NCBI GenBank assembly: GCA_028285405.1
Contig: JANQPH010000022.1
Span: 1-35,159, forward strand
Length of the DNA: 35,159 nucleotides
Source: Thermoleophilia bacterium
GTDB taxonomy: Bacteria > Actinomycetota > Thermoleophilia > Miltoncostaeales > Miltoncostaeaceae
Direction of reading: 5' to 3'
Shown: positions 16,155-24,209 of the stretch, in pieces
How the letters are laid out: each line of letters starts with the position of its first letter
Position numbering within the stretch: the first letter of the stretch is position 1
Made by a program: the position numbers and the translations under genes
Notes under the pieces: model-generated
The model's input: the letters and a program-made list of their open reading frames with translations, nothing else
What the model was told of the DNA's origin: nothing
Databases searched by the model: none

Positions 16155-18557
16155 CTACGCGGAGGAGCCCGCGGCGCCGGTCGGGCTGGCCGGCTCTGGC
16201 TCGCCCGACTCCTCCACGACGACCGGCTCGCCAACCGTGAGCGGCACCTCCTGGCCCCGGTGCGAGACCGTGAGCTTCGAGCCAGACCGCAGCGTGTACG
16301 TGGTGCGCTCGGGGGTGCAGTCGACGACGAGCTCCTGGCCCTGGGCCTGGAGCGGGAACGACAGTCGCTCCCAGCCGTTCGGGAGCCGTGGCTCGAACGA
16401 CAGCCGGCCGCCTTCGTCGCGCATTCCGGCGAAGCCGTAGACCAGCGCCATCCACACGCCGCCGGTGGATGCGACGTGGACCCCGTCTGACGTGTTCCCC
16501 TGGACGTCGGCGAGGTCCATGAAGAGCGCGTAGTTGAAGTAGTCGAGCGCCTGACCCTCGTAGCCGACCTCGGACGCGACGATGCTCTGGACGCACGCCG
16601 ACAGGGAGGAGTCGCCCGTGGTGAGCGGGTCGTAGTAGTCGAAGTTGCGCTTCTTCTGGTCGTTCGAGAACTCGGGGCTGAACAGGAACATCGCCAGGAC
16701 GATGTCCGCCTGCTTGATCACCTGGAAGCGGTAGATGACGAGCGGGTGGTAGTGCAGGAGCAGCGGGTAGTGCTCGGGCGGGGTGTGATCGAAGTCCCAG
16801 ACCTCCTTGTGCAGGAAGGCGTCGTCCTGCAGGTGGATCCCGAGGTCGTCGTCGTATGGGATGAACATCCGGTCCCCCGCCTCGCGCCATTCCTCGATCT
16901 CGGCCGTGTGGAGGCCGGTCTCGCCGATGAGCGCGGCGAAGCGCTCGGGGCGCTCGTCGCGGAGCTCGGTCAGGGTCGTGGCCGCAAAGCGCAGGTTCTT
17001 CCGCGCCATCAGGTTCGTGTACATGTTGTTGTTCACGACGGTCGTGTACTCGTCCGGCCCGGTGACGCCGTTGATGTGGAACAGGCCGCCGCCGCGATCC
17101 TGGAAGAAGCCGAGCGAGCGCCACAGGCGGGCCGTCTCGATCAGCATCTCCGCGCCGACGTCGTAGAGGAACTCCTTGTCGCCGGTCGCGCGGATGTACT
17201 TCTTGAGCGCGTAGATGATGTCGGCGTCGATGTGGTATTGCGCCGTGCCGGCCTCGTAGTACGCCGAGGCCTCGTCTCCGTTGATCGTCCGCCACGGAAA
17301 CAGGGCGCCCCGCTGGTTCAGCTCCTGCGCGCGCTGGCGGGCCTTCGGGAGGAGCCCGTATCGAAACCGCAGCGCGTTCTTGGCGATTCTGGGCATCGTG
17401 TAGACGAGGAAGGGCATCACGTACATCTCGATGTCCCAGAAGTAGTGCCCGTCGTACGCCTGGCCGGTGAGGCCCTTGGCGGGGATGCCGAAGTTCTCGG
17501 CGCGAGCCGAGGCCTGGAGCAGCTGGAAGAGGTTCCACCGCACCGCGCGCTGCACCCGGGGCTGCCCGGTCTCGACCACGACGTCGGACTTCTTCCAAAA
17601 ATCGGCCAGGTAGTCGGTCTGGGTGCCCTGCAGGTGGTCGAATCCCTGCGCGCTGGCACGCCCGAGCGTCCGTTCGGCGCGGTGCATCAGCTCTCGGGAC
17701 GGGGCGCTGCGCGAGGTGTGGTAGCTGATGTACTTCGTGATGCTGATGGGCGTTCCGGGCTTGGCGTCCACGGTGAACGTCACCCGACCCCCGCCCTGGT
17801 CCGTGTACTCGGCCTCGATCTCGTAGTCCGCCGCGCAGTCGATCGTGTGGTCGATGCCGCAGCCGAGGCCCAGCTTGCTGTTGCGCGTCGAGCTGCTGAG
17901 GACCACCCGCATGTCCTCGGTCACCTCGTCCTGGTGGACGAGGACGTCGTCGCCGAAGGCGCGGGCCTTGCGCGGGTCGAATCCACCCGCCTGCTCGCCG
18001 GCGTCTGAGGTTCGGTACGAGGCGTGGGAGGAGATGACGACCGGCAGATCGGTGTCGAGGACGGTCACCTCGTAGTGGATCGCCGCCAGGTGGCGATGCG
18101 CGAAGGACACGAGCCTGCGGCTCGAGACGAGCACCCGCGCCCCCGAGGGGGTCTCCCACAGCACCTCGCGATCGAGGACCCCGTGCTCGAGGTCGAGCAC
18201 CCGCCGGAACTCCACGATGTTCGCCGTGTCCAGGTGGAATGGCTCGTCGTCGACGTAGAGCTTGATCAGGCTGGTGTCGGGGACGTTCACGATCGTCTGT
18301 CCGGTCTTGGCGAACCCGTACGCCTCCTCGGCATGGACGATCGGCCAGGTCTCATAGAAGCCGTTGATGAAGATCCCGGCGTTGTCGACCGGCCGACCCT
18401 CGTCGAACGTTCCCCGCATGCCGAAGTACCCGTTGCTGAGGGCGAAGATGGTCTCGGTCCTGGGCACGAAGCGCGGGTAGAACCGCGTCTCGATGAACTT
18501 CCAGTCGTCGTCCGGGTAGATGTAGGTGGGCGGGTTGACGAGCTGGCGACGGATCAT
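16155..18557 (-). CDS. Glycoside hydrolase family 65 enzyme (disaccharide phosphorylase type)
   Basis: GH65 enzymes mostly split alpha-linked disaccharides (maltose, trehalose, kojibiose) with phosphate, giving glucose and beta-glucose 1-phosphate; some are hydrolases. The 800-residue protein has the N-terminal beta-sandwich (SNGYFGMRGTFDEG), the linker, the (alpha/alpha)6 barrel and a C-terminal sandwich. The general acid is Glu503 in TGPDEYTTVVNNNMYTN. The segments TTGDSSLSACVQSIVASEVGY and GVHVASTGGVWMALVYGFAG match the phosphate-site region of the phosphorylases, which favours phosphorolysis. Its ATG overlaps the stop of a beta-phosphoglucomutase-like gene as ATGA, the expected partner. 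Which disaccharide is used cannot be told. A similar pair (Rv3400-Rv3401) exists in Mycobacterium tuberculosis. Confidence 0.92.
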   Translation of the reverse strand: MIRRQLVNPPTYIYPDDDWKFIETRFYPRFVPRTETIFALSNGYFGMRGTFDEGRPVDNAGIFINGFYETWPIVHAEEAYGFAKTGQTIVNVPDTSLIKLYVDDEPFHLDTANIVEFRRVLDLEHGVLDREVLWETPSGARVLVSSRRLVSFAHRHLAAIHYEVTVLDTDLPVVISSHASYRTSDAGEQAGGFDPRKARAFGDDVLVHQDEVTEDMRVVLSSSTRNSKLGLGCGIDHTIDCAADYEIEAEYTDQGGGRVTFTVDAKPGTPISITKYISYHTSRSAPSRELMHRAERTLGRASAQGFDHLQGTQTDYLADFWKKSDVVVETGQPRVQRAVRWNLFQLLQASARAENFGIPAKGLTGQAYDGHYFWDIEMYVMPFLVYTMPRIAKNALRFRYGLLPKARQRAQELNQRGALFPWRTINGDEASAYYEAGTAQYHIDADIIYALKKYIRATGDKEFLYDVGAEMLIETARLWRSLGFFQDRGGGLFHINGVTGPDEYTTVVNNNMYTNLMARKNLRFAATTLTELRDERPERFAALIGETGLHTAEIEEWREAGDRMFIPYDDDLGIHLQDDAFLHKEVWDFDHTPPEHYPLLLHYHPLVIYRFQVIKQADIVLAMFLFSPEFSNDQKKRNFDYYDPLTTGDSSLSACVQSIVASEVGYEGQALDYFNYALFMDLADVQGNTSDGVHVASTGGVWMALVYGFAGMRDEGGRLSFEPRLPNGWERLSFPLQAQGQELVVDCTPERTTYTLRSGSKLTVSHRGQEVPLTVGEPVVVEESGEPEPASPTGAAGSSA

Positions 18558-19330
18558 GAGGCCCCTCCGGTTGCTCTCGTCCCCTCGACCGACAGCTCGG
18601 CCAGATCGGACACGACGACATTCGCCCCGTGGGCGAGCAGTGCCTCCCTGCCGGCGCCCCGATCGACCCCGACGACCAGTCCGAAGTCACCGTTGCGACC
18701 CGACTCCACACCCGAGAGCGCGTCCTCGATCACCACCGCGGCGGCGGCGGGCGCATCGAGCCGGCGGGCTCCCTCCAGGTAGGTCTCCGGGGCGGGCTTT
18801 CCGGCGAGGTGCAGACGCTCGGCGACGATGCCGTCGACGCGCGCATCGAAGAGGTCGATGATGCCCGCGGCCTCGAGGACGGCCGCGCAGTTCTTGCTGG
18901 ACGAGACCACGGCGACCTTGATGCCTGCCGCCTTCGCCGCATGGACGAGCGCCAGCGACCCGGGGTACGCGTCGATTCCGTCGCGCTCGAGCACCGTCTT
19001 GACGATGGCGTCCTTGCGGTTGCCGACCCCCCAGGCCGTCTCGAGCTCGGGGGCGTCCTCCGAGGTCCCGCGCGGAAGCTCGATTCCCCGCGAGGCCAGG
19101 AAGCTCTCGACGCCGTCCAGGCGGGGCTTGCCGTCGACGTAGCGCAGGTAGTCCGTCTCCTTGTCGAACGGGACGAACGCCGGCCCCCCACCGTCGGCCC
19201 GGGTTCGCAGCTCGCCGTCGAAGACCTCCTTCCACGCTGCGGCATGGATCTTCGCGGTCGGCGTCAGGACCCCGTCGAGGTCGAACAAGATCGCCTGGAA
19301 CGAGCTTGCGGAGATGGCGGTACCGCTCAC
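18554..19330 (-). CDS. HAD-family beta-phosphoglucomutase-like protein
   Basis: Beta-phosphoglucomutase turns beta-glucose 1-phosphate, the product of GH65 phosphorylases, into glucose 6-phosphate. The HAD motifs are FDLDGVLT (nucleophile Asp17, acid/base Asp19), VVSSSKNC (motif II Ser), the Lys in LAGKPAPETYLEGARRL and VVIEDALSGVESGRNGDFG. Residues 20-100 form the helical cap. I chose GTG 19330 because AGGAGG lies six bases upstream; this gives 258 residues. It is translationally coupled to the GH65 gene. The cap holds a roughly 25-residue insertion (FVPFDKETDYLRYVDGKPR) usual for the GH65-linked actinobacterial type. Confidence 0.9.
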   Translation of the reverse strand: MSGTAISASSFQAILFDLDGVLTPTAKIHAAAWKEVFDGELRTRADGGGPAFVPFDKETDYLRYVDGKPRLDGVESFLASRGIELPRGTSEDAPELETAWGVGNRKDAIVKTVLERDGIDAYPGSLALVHAAKAAGIKVAVVSSSKNCAAVLEAAGIIDLFDARVDGIVAERLHLAGKPAPETYLEGARRLDAPAAAAVVIEDALSGVESGRNGDFGLVVGVDRGAGREALLAHGANVVVSDLAELSVEGTRATGGAS

Positions 19331-19414
19331 GGAGCCCCTCCTTCGGTCCGTCCGCTGGCCAGGGCTGCGCCAGGGTAGTCGACATCCCCCGGCAGTTCCT
19401 TCGTGTTTGCGGCC

Positions 19415-19425
19415 GTGTGACACAC
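19415..19425. promoter_or_regulatory. Short palindrome, possible operator
   Basis: GTGTGACACAC is a perfect 11-bp palindrome in the 109-bp gap upstream of the HAD-GH65 pair. It is the right size for a half-site pair of a regulator, but no regulator gene is adjacent. Nothing else clear is seen in 19331-19439. Confidence 0.25.
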
Positions 19426-19439
19426 CGGGAGGAGGCAGG

Positions 19440-21005
19440 TCAGGTGGCCTTGGCCCTCCCGCGCAGGGTGAAGGCGCTCACCACGGCGCCCACGACCGCC
19501 AGGGCGGCGATGAACAGCATGGCGGCGGCGAACCCGTTCGTGATCGCCGCCTCGGCGGCGGACTCGACTCCTGCGCGATCGGCGTTCGGGGTCGTGTCCA
19601 CCGCCTCCTCGAGCGCGGAGGCCGTGCCCGTGATCGCGTTCTCGAGCGTCTCCTCGTCGGCGGGGCCGATGCCGAGATCCGAGAGCCTCGCCTTGATCGT
19701 GTCGAGCGCGACGGTGGCATAGAGCGACGATGCGATGGCGACCCCGAGTGCCGCGCCCATGTATCGGGACGTGTTGGCGGTCCCGGCGGCCTCGCCGGCC
19801 TCCTCGGCGGGGGCGACCGACATGGCCGCCGCCCCGGTCGCCGCGAACGTGGCGCCGGCCCCCGCGCCCGCCAGCCCGAGCGGCACCAGGAGGTCGGCGA
19901 GGGTGTCGTCGAGCGAGACGGCGGCCAGCAGCAGCAGGCCGATCGCGGTGACGACCATGCCGATGGTCACCGGGACGCGGAATCCGAATCTGTCGGTCAG
20001 CTTGCCCGCGAGGAGCGACACGACGAACAGCGCCAGCCCGTACGGCAGGAGCACCAGGCTCGCCTCGACGGCGTTCAGGCCGAACACGACCGGAGACTGG
20101 GCGTAGAGGTTGAAGAAGTAGAGGATCGCGAGCAGGCACCCGGTGCTCGTGAACACCCCGACGTTCGCCCCCCAGTACGCGGGTTTGGCGATCAGCTGGA
20201 AGTCGAGCAGCCGCTCCGCGGGTTCTCGCCTGGACTCGTACTCGGCGAAGGTCAGCAGCAGCACGAGCGCCAGCACCACCGCGCCGATGAAGACGACCGA
20301 TTCCAAGCCGACCTGCTGAACGGTCTGCGCGGCGAACACGATCGCGAACATCCCGACACCGAACAGGACCGCGCCGACGACGTCGATTCGCCCCTTCCCG
20401 CCCGGCGTCGAAAGCGCTCCGAGCCCCCACCAGGCGAGGGCGCCGGCGACCGCGATCATCAGCAGGTCACTCCAGAAGATCCCCCGCCAGCTGGCGAGGT
20501 CCGTCCACGCGCCGCCGTACAGCGGCCCGAGCGCGAAGCCGATCCCCGCAACGGCCCCCCAGATCCCGTTCGCGAAGCCGCGGCGCTCCGGCGGGATGCC
20601 GAGACCGATGGCCGACATGGTCGCGGGCATCAGAAACCCGGAACCGACCCCCTGGATGGCGCGCCCGGCGGTGACCAGAAGCGGACCCTCGGCGATCGCC
20701 ACGGCAACCGAGCCGACGGCGAACGCGGCCAGCCCGATCATGAAGATCGCCCGCACCCCGATGTAGTCGCCGAGCTTTCCGGCGCTCGCGACGACCATCG
20801 CGGCGCCGAGCAGGTACGCGTTGATGACCCACGTCAGCTCGCTCGCCGACAGCGAGAGGTCGTTGGAGAGGTTGTTGACGGCGGCGTTCACCGACGTCGT
20901 GTTCGCGGCGATGATCAGCAGCGCCGCACAGGAGGCGGTCAGGACGAGCCACGGTCGCACGACTCCGCGACCGGAACCCGGGGGTTCCTCCACTGCCTCG
21001 GCCAT
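19440..21005 (-). CDS. MFS transporter, DHA2 (EmrB/QacA) family, 14 helices
   Basis: DHA2 transporters export drugs or toxic metabolites using the proton gradient. The 521-residue protein starts with a short hydrophilic tail and then shows the family order: NTTSVNAAVNNLSNDL (helix 1 motif D1-like), ELTWVINAYLLGAA, motif A as GKLGDYIGVR, GRAIQGVGSGFLMPATMS, motif C as GFALGPLYGG, and SWRGIFWSDL between helices 5 and 6. The second half has GKLTDRFGFR and ends in a long loop (about 432-480) before the last helix. AGGAG lies 10 bases before ATG 21005. No TetR or MarR regulator is adjacent, so its substrate cannot be guessed. Confidence 0.92.
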   Translation of the reverse strand: MAEAVEEPPGSGRGVVRPWLVLTASCAALLIIAANTTSVNAAVNNLSNDLSLSASELTWVINAYLLGAAMVVASAGKLGDYIGVRAIFMIGLAAFAVGSVAVAIAEGPLLVTAGRAIQGVGSGFLMPATMSAIGLGIPPERRGFANGIWGAVAGIGFALGPLYGGAWTDLASWRGIFWSDLLMIAVAGALAWWGLGALSTPGGKGRIDVVGAVLFGVGMFAIVFAAQTVQQVGLESVVFIGAVVLALVLLLTFAEYESRREPAERLLDFQLIAKPAYWGANVGVFTSTGCLLAILYFFNLYAQSPVVFGLNAVEASLVLLPYGLALFVVSLLAGKLTDRFGFRVPVTIGMVVTAIGLLLLAAVSLDDTLADLLVPLGLAGAGAGATFAATGAAAMSVAPAEEAGEAAGTANTSRYMGAALGVAIASSLYATVALDTIKARLSDLGIGPADEETLENAITGTASALEEAVDTTPNADRAGVESAAEAAITNGFAAAMLFIAALAVVGAVVSAFTLRGRAKAT

Positions 21006-21053
21006 CTGTCATCAGCTCCTGTCGGCGGTTCGGGAGACCCTACGCGGCTCCAC

Positions 21054-21059
21054 TAGGCT
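21054..21059 (+). promoter_or_regulatory. Possible -10 box for a leaderless acylphosphatase transcript
   Basis: TAGGCT ends eight bases before the GTG start of acylphosphatase, and no Shine-Dalgarno lies between. This fits a leaderless transcript. No clear -35 hexamer is seen. Confidence 0.4.
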
Positions 21060-21067
21060 CGGTCTCG

Positions 21068-21385
21068 GTGCCACCGCCGGACGACACGACGAACGACGGC
21101 CGTGCGCGTCGCCGGCTGCTGGTCTCGGGCGTCGTCCAGGGAGTGGGGTTTCGGGTCGCGACGCTCCGGAGAGCCAGGACCCTCGGCGTGGCCGGCTGGG
21201 TGCGCAACACCGCCGACGGCCGCGTGGAGTGCGTCGCCGAGGGCGCTGCGGCCGCCGTGGACGAGCTGGTCGACTTCTTGCGAGTCGGGCCGCCGGGCTC
21301 GGCCGTGAGGGACGTGGCCGCGTCGGCCGAGGAGCCCACGGGCGCCGACGGCTTCGAGATCCTGGCCGACCGAGGTCCCGCGTGA
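21068..21385 (+). CDS. acyP: Acylphosphatase
   Basis: Acylphosphatase hydrolyses carboxyl-phosphate bonds of small acyl phosphates such as carbamoyl phosphate and 1,3-bisphosphoglycerate. The signature is clear: RRLLVSGVVQGVGFR with the phosphate-binding Arg29, and GWVRNTADGRVECVAEG with catalytic Asn47. The 105-residue length includes about 14 extra N-terminal residues. The start is GTG 21068, preceded by a -10-like box instead of a ribosome-binding site. Its stop overlaps the next start as GTGA. Confidence 0.92.
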   Translation: MPPPDDTTNDGRARRRLLVSGVVQGVGFRVATLRRARTLGVAGWVRNTADGRVECVAEGAAAAVDELVDFLRVGPPGSAVRDVAASAEEPTGADGFEILADRGPA

Positions 21386-21687
21386 GCTCGTCATCCCCGC
21401 CCGCGGTGCACCGGGTGGCCGTCCCGACGCGTGGTGGGCCGCCCTACCGGGTCTTCGTCAACGGTGAGGAGCTCGCCGAGGGCGACGCCTGGTGGCTCGA
21501 GAGCGGAGCGATTCGCTTTGCGACCCCGCTCCGTCCGCAGCCGCCGCTCGGGTTCTGGCACAAGTTCATCCTGGGCCTCGGCATCGGCGTCTACGGCGAC
21601 CTCCGCGGCGATCAGCTGGACATCACGGTGACGCTCCAGAACGGCGACGCGGAGGTGTCCACGCGTCATCCCATCGTGGAGGCCTGA
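21382..21687 (+). CDS. Conserved-looking small protein of unknown function
   Basis: The 101-residue protein starts at GTG 21382, overlapping the acylphosphatase stop by 4 bp, so it is probably translated by coupling. It appears beta-rich: HRVAVPTRGGPPYRVFVNGEEL, WWLESGAIRFATP, then a hydrophobic turn WHKFILGLGIGVYG and a strand pair QLDITVTLQNGDAEV. There are no Cys residues, no signal peptide and no membrane helix of full length. I do not recognise the family. Its last 22 bases overlap the 3' end of the SDR gene on the other strand. Confidence 0.65.
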   Translation: MSSSSPPAVHRVAVPTRGGPPYRVFVNGEELAEGDAWWLESGAIRFATPLRPQPPLGFWHKFILGLGIGVYGDLRGDQLDITVTLQNGDAEVSTRHPIVEA

Positions 21688-22574
21688 CCGGCGGCCAGGC
21701 GAGGGAGCTCGACCGTCCAGTCGGCGCTGGGCGTCCAGCCGAGCTCACGCAGCTTGCGCGACGGCAGCCACTGCGACGATCCGAGGGCCGACGCGAGCGG
21801 GCCGCCGAGGACCCCCCGCGCCATCAGGCCCGGGACCCGGTCGGGCTTTCTGAGATCGCCGGCACACAGTGCGTCGACGACGTCGTTCTGGGTCGGTGGG
21901 CGCTCGGCGTGCTCGCTGGCCTGGTAGACGCCGGGCTCGGCATCCACGAGACGGAGCAGCGCGGCGGCGGCGTCGTCGGCCGAGAGCAGCGGCCACAGAT
22001 TGTCGCCCCGACCCACGATCCGGTAGCGACGCATCCGCAGCGCCGGCACGACGAAGCCCATCAACCCGCTCGATCCGTAGACCCAGCCCGGCCTGAGCAC
22101 GCGGGCATGGGTGTCGCCCAGCGCCCGCTCGCTGGTGGCGGCCGCGCGGGCGAAGGCGAGCGGCGAGGGCGGGGCGTCGTCGTCGATCGGGGCGTCGTGG
22201 GCGCCATAGACGAGCCCAGACGACAGGGCGACCACCGGGCGTTCCGCCGCGATGTCGGCGAGCGCTTCGGAGCCCTTGCGCGCGAGGCGGGCGTTCCGGC
22301 GGGTGCGGGGGCCGTGCACCGGCGGAGTGACGCGTGGCGTCGCGAGGTGGAAGAGCACGTCGGCCGCGTCGGCCTCGGCCCGCCACTGTGTGATGTTGTC
22401 GACGTCGGTGAAGAGCGGATGCGCGTCGGCCTCGGTGACCGCCTCCACCGCGCGGGGAGTCCGCGCCGTGGCGAGCACCTTCCACCCGTCACCCACGAGC
22501 CGAGCGAGAAGCGCCCGGCCGACCATGCTCGTCGCGCCGGTCAGCAGCGCGACACGGCTCGCCGGGCCCGTCAA
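21666..22574 (-). CDS. Extended SDR / NAD-dependent epimerase-like protein, probably atypical
   Basis: The N-terminus has the extended-SDR nucleotide motif (LLTGATSMVGRALLARL, TGxxxxxG) and continues with DVLFHLATPRV, VVALSSGLVYG, RVLRPGWVYGSSG and LLSADDAAAALLRLV, all typical of nucleotide-sugar epimerase relatives. The catalytic YxxxK is not visible: the expected place reads AFARAAATSERA, so Tyr and Lys both appear replaced. It may bind NAD(P) without classical epimerase chemistry. The TTG start (22574-22572) overlaps the stop of the sulfur-carrier gene by 4 bp, making it the third gene of the riboswitch operon. Substrate unknown. Confidence 0.8.
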   Translation of the reverse strand: MTGPASRVALLTGATSMVGRALLARLVGDGWKVLATARTPRAVEAVTEADAHPLFTDVDNITQWRAEADAADVLFHLATPRVTPPVHGPRTRRNARLARKGSEALADIAAERPVVALSSGLVYGAHDAPIDDDAPPSPLAFARAAATSERALGDTHARVLRPGWVYGSSGLMGFVVPALRMRRYRIVGRGDNLWPLLSADDAAAALLRLVDAEPGVYQASEHAERPPTQNDVVDALCAGDLRKPDRVPGLMARGVLGGPLASALGSSQWLPSRKLRELGWTPSADWTVELPRLAAGQASTMG

Positions 22575-22843
22575 CCCCCGGCGACGGCGGGAAGGATCTG
22601 CACCTCTTGGCCATCGGAGACGGCGGTCTCGATGCCGTCGCCGAAGCGAACGTCCTCACCGGCGACGAACACGTTGACGAAGCGGCGCAGCTGCCCGTCG
22701 TCCATCACACGCTCGGCGAAGCCCCCGTAGCGGCCGTCGACCTCACTGATCAGCTCGCGCACCGTGCCGGGTGCGCACTCGACCTGGGCTTCCCCCGCCG
22801 TGACGGTGCGAAGCGGCGATGGGATCTTCACGATGACCGGCAA
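22571..22843 (-). CDS. cysO: CysO-like ubiquitin-fold sulfur carrier (MoaD/ThiS family)
   Basis: The 90-residue protein ends ILPAVAGG, the Gly-Gly tail that is adenylated and turned into a thiocarboxylate in this family. From IPSPLR through RFVNVFVAGEDVRFGDG to SDGQEVQILPAVAGG it follows Mycobacterium CysO closely as I remember it. CysO gives sulfur to CysM for cysteine synthesis and is cleaved by the protease Mec. Here neither cysM nor mec is adjacent. Instead it lies 28 bp after a threonine-synthase-like gene under a SAM riboswitch, so its acceptor may be that enzyme's substrate. It overlaps the SDR gene by 4 bp. The carrier call is strong; true orthology to CysO is probable. Confidence 0.88.
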   Translation of the reverse strand: MPVIVKIPSPLRTVTAGEAQVECAPGTVRELISEVDGRYGGFAERVMDDGQLRRFVNVFVAGEDVRFGDGIETAVSDGQEVQILPAVAGG

Positions 22844-22871
22844 GTCTGCTCCTTCTCGGTATCCGACGGGC

Positions 22872-24146
22872 CTAGACGGCGGTGGCGGCGAACGACTCGA
22901 AGCTCTCGAGCGTCGGGTCGATGGCGTTCGGGCGGACCTGGTCCGCGACCGCGTCGAGCGTCTTCAGGCCATCGCCGGTGATGTAGATGACGACCCGCTC
23001 GGAGGCGTCGATCTCTCCGCGCTCGGCCAGCTTCGTGAGCACCGCGGTCGTCACTCCCCCGGCGGTCTCGGTGAAGATGCCGGTCGTGCGCGCCAGGAGC
23101 TCGATTCCGCGGACGATCTCCTCGTCGGTGACCGCGGTGATCGACCCGCCGGTCGCGCTCGCCGTGTCGAGCGCGTAGGCGCCGTCGGCGGGGTTCCCGA
23201 TCGCGAGGCTCTTGGCGATCGTCTGCGGTCGCACGGGGGCGACGAAGTCCCGGCCGTGGGCGAACGCCTCGGCGACAGGTCCGCATCCCTCGGCCTGCGC
23301 GCCGTCCAGCGTCGGCACCTCGGTCTCGACCAGGCCGGTCTCGATGAGGTCCCGGAAGCCGCGGTGCAGCTTGGTGTAGAGCGAGCCCGAGGCGATCGGG
23401 ACGACGCAGCGATCGGGCAGCTCCCACCCCAGCTGCTCCGCGACCTCGTAGGCCAGCGTCTTCGAGCCCTCGCTGTAGTAGGGGCGCAGGTTGACGTTCA
23501 CGAACGCCCAGTCCCGCTCGTCCGCGATCTGCATGCAGAGGCGGTTCACGTCGTCGTAGTTGCCGTCGACGGCCATGAGGTTGGTTCCGTAGACCCCGGT
23601 CGCGATGATCTTCTGAGGCTCCAGGTCGGCCGGGACGAACACGTAGCTCTCGAGCCCGCGGGCCGCCGCGTGCGCGGCGACGGAGTTCGCGAGGTTCCCG
23701 GTCGAGGCACACGCCACGGTCTCGAAGCCCAGCTCCTTGGCCTTCTGGATCGCGACCGACACCACCCGGTCCTTGAAGCTGTGCGTCGGGTTCGCGGTGT
23801 CGTTCTTGACCCAGACCTCGCCCAGGCCGAGCTCGTACGCCAGGCGCGGGGCGTAGACCAGCGGCGTCAGGCCGGTCGGCAGGCCCACCGTCGGGTCCTC
23901 GGGAGCACACGGGAGGAAGTCCCGGTAGCGCCAGATGTTCTGGGGGCCCTCGGCGATGCGCTCACGCGACACCCGCGCGGCGATCTCGTCGGTGTCGTAT
24001 GCGACCTCGAGCGGGCCGAACGAGACATCGCACACGTATCGCGCCTCGAGCTCGTACTCGGTGCCGGACTCGCGACATCGCAGGTTCGTCGCCGCCGTCG
24101 GGTACGCATCAGCGACGACCTGGCCGCCATCCAACCGAACTGTCAT
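22872..24146 (-). CDS. thrC: Threonine synthase-like PLP enzyme
   Basis: Threonine synthase turns O-phosphohomoserine into threonine. The fold-type II PLP site is seen as VKNDTANPTHSFKDR with the Schiff-base Lys125, and the segments CASTGNLANSVAAHAA, PIASGSLYTKLHRGF, IGNPADGAYAL, FTETAGGVTTAVLTKL and ITGDGLKT fit the family. Length is 424. The N-terminus resembles the zinc ribbon of many threonine synthases, but two of the four cysteines are Ser (C24-x-x-S27 and C39-x-x-S42), so zinc is probably not bound. AGGAGG precedes ATG 24146 by five bases. A SAM-I riboswitch in the leader and a CysO-like gene downstream suggest that it may work in sulfur amino acid synthesis instead of, or as well as, threonine synthesis. 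This role is inferred. Confidence 0.85.
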   Translation of the reverse strand: MTVRLDGGQVVADAYPTAATNLRCRESGTEYELEARYVCDVSFGPLEVAYDTDEIAARVSRERIAEGPQNIWRYRDFLPCAPEDPTVGLPTGLTPLVYAPRLAYELGLGEVWVKNDTANPTHSFKDRVVSVAIQKAKELGFETVACASTGNLANSVAAHAAARGLESYVFVPADLEPQKIIATGVYGTNLMAVDGNYDDVNRLCMQIADERDWAFVNVNLRPYYSEGSKTLAYEVAEQLGWELPDRCVVPIASGSLYTKLHRGFRDLIETGLVETEVPTLDGAQAEGCGPVAEAFAHGRDFVAPVRPQTIAKSLAIGNPADGAYALDTASATGGSITAVTDEEIVRGIELLARTTGIFTETAGGVTTAVLTKLAERGEIDASERVVIYITGDGLKTLDAVADQVRPNAIDPTLESFESFAATAV

Positions 24147-24209
24147 CTCGCCTCCTCGACTCTCGCTCGTTTCTGCGGAAGTCGGGGCGTGTCAGCCGGT
24201 CGGTCTCCC

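Noticed and set aside
19161-21056. 631-codon plus-strand reading frame opposite the MFS gene
   Set aside because: Its Gly/Arg/Glu/Asp-rich sequence has no family features and covers a complete 14-helix transporter on the other strand.
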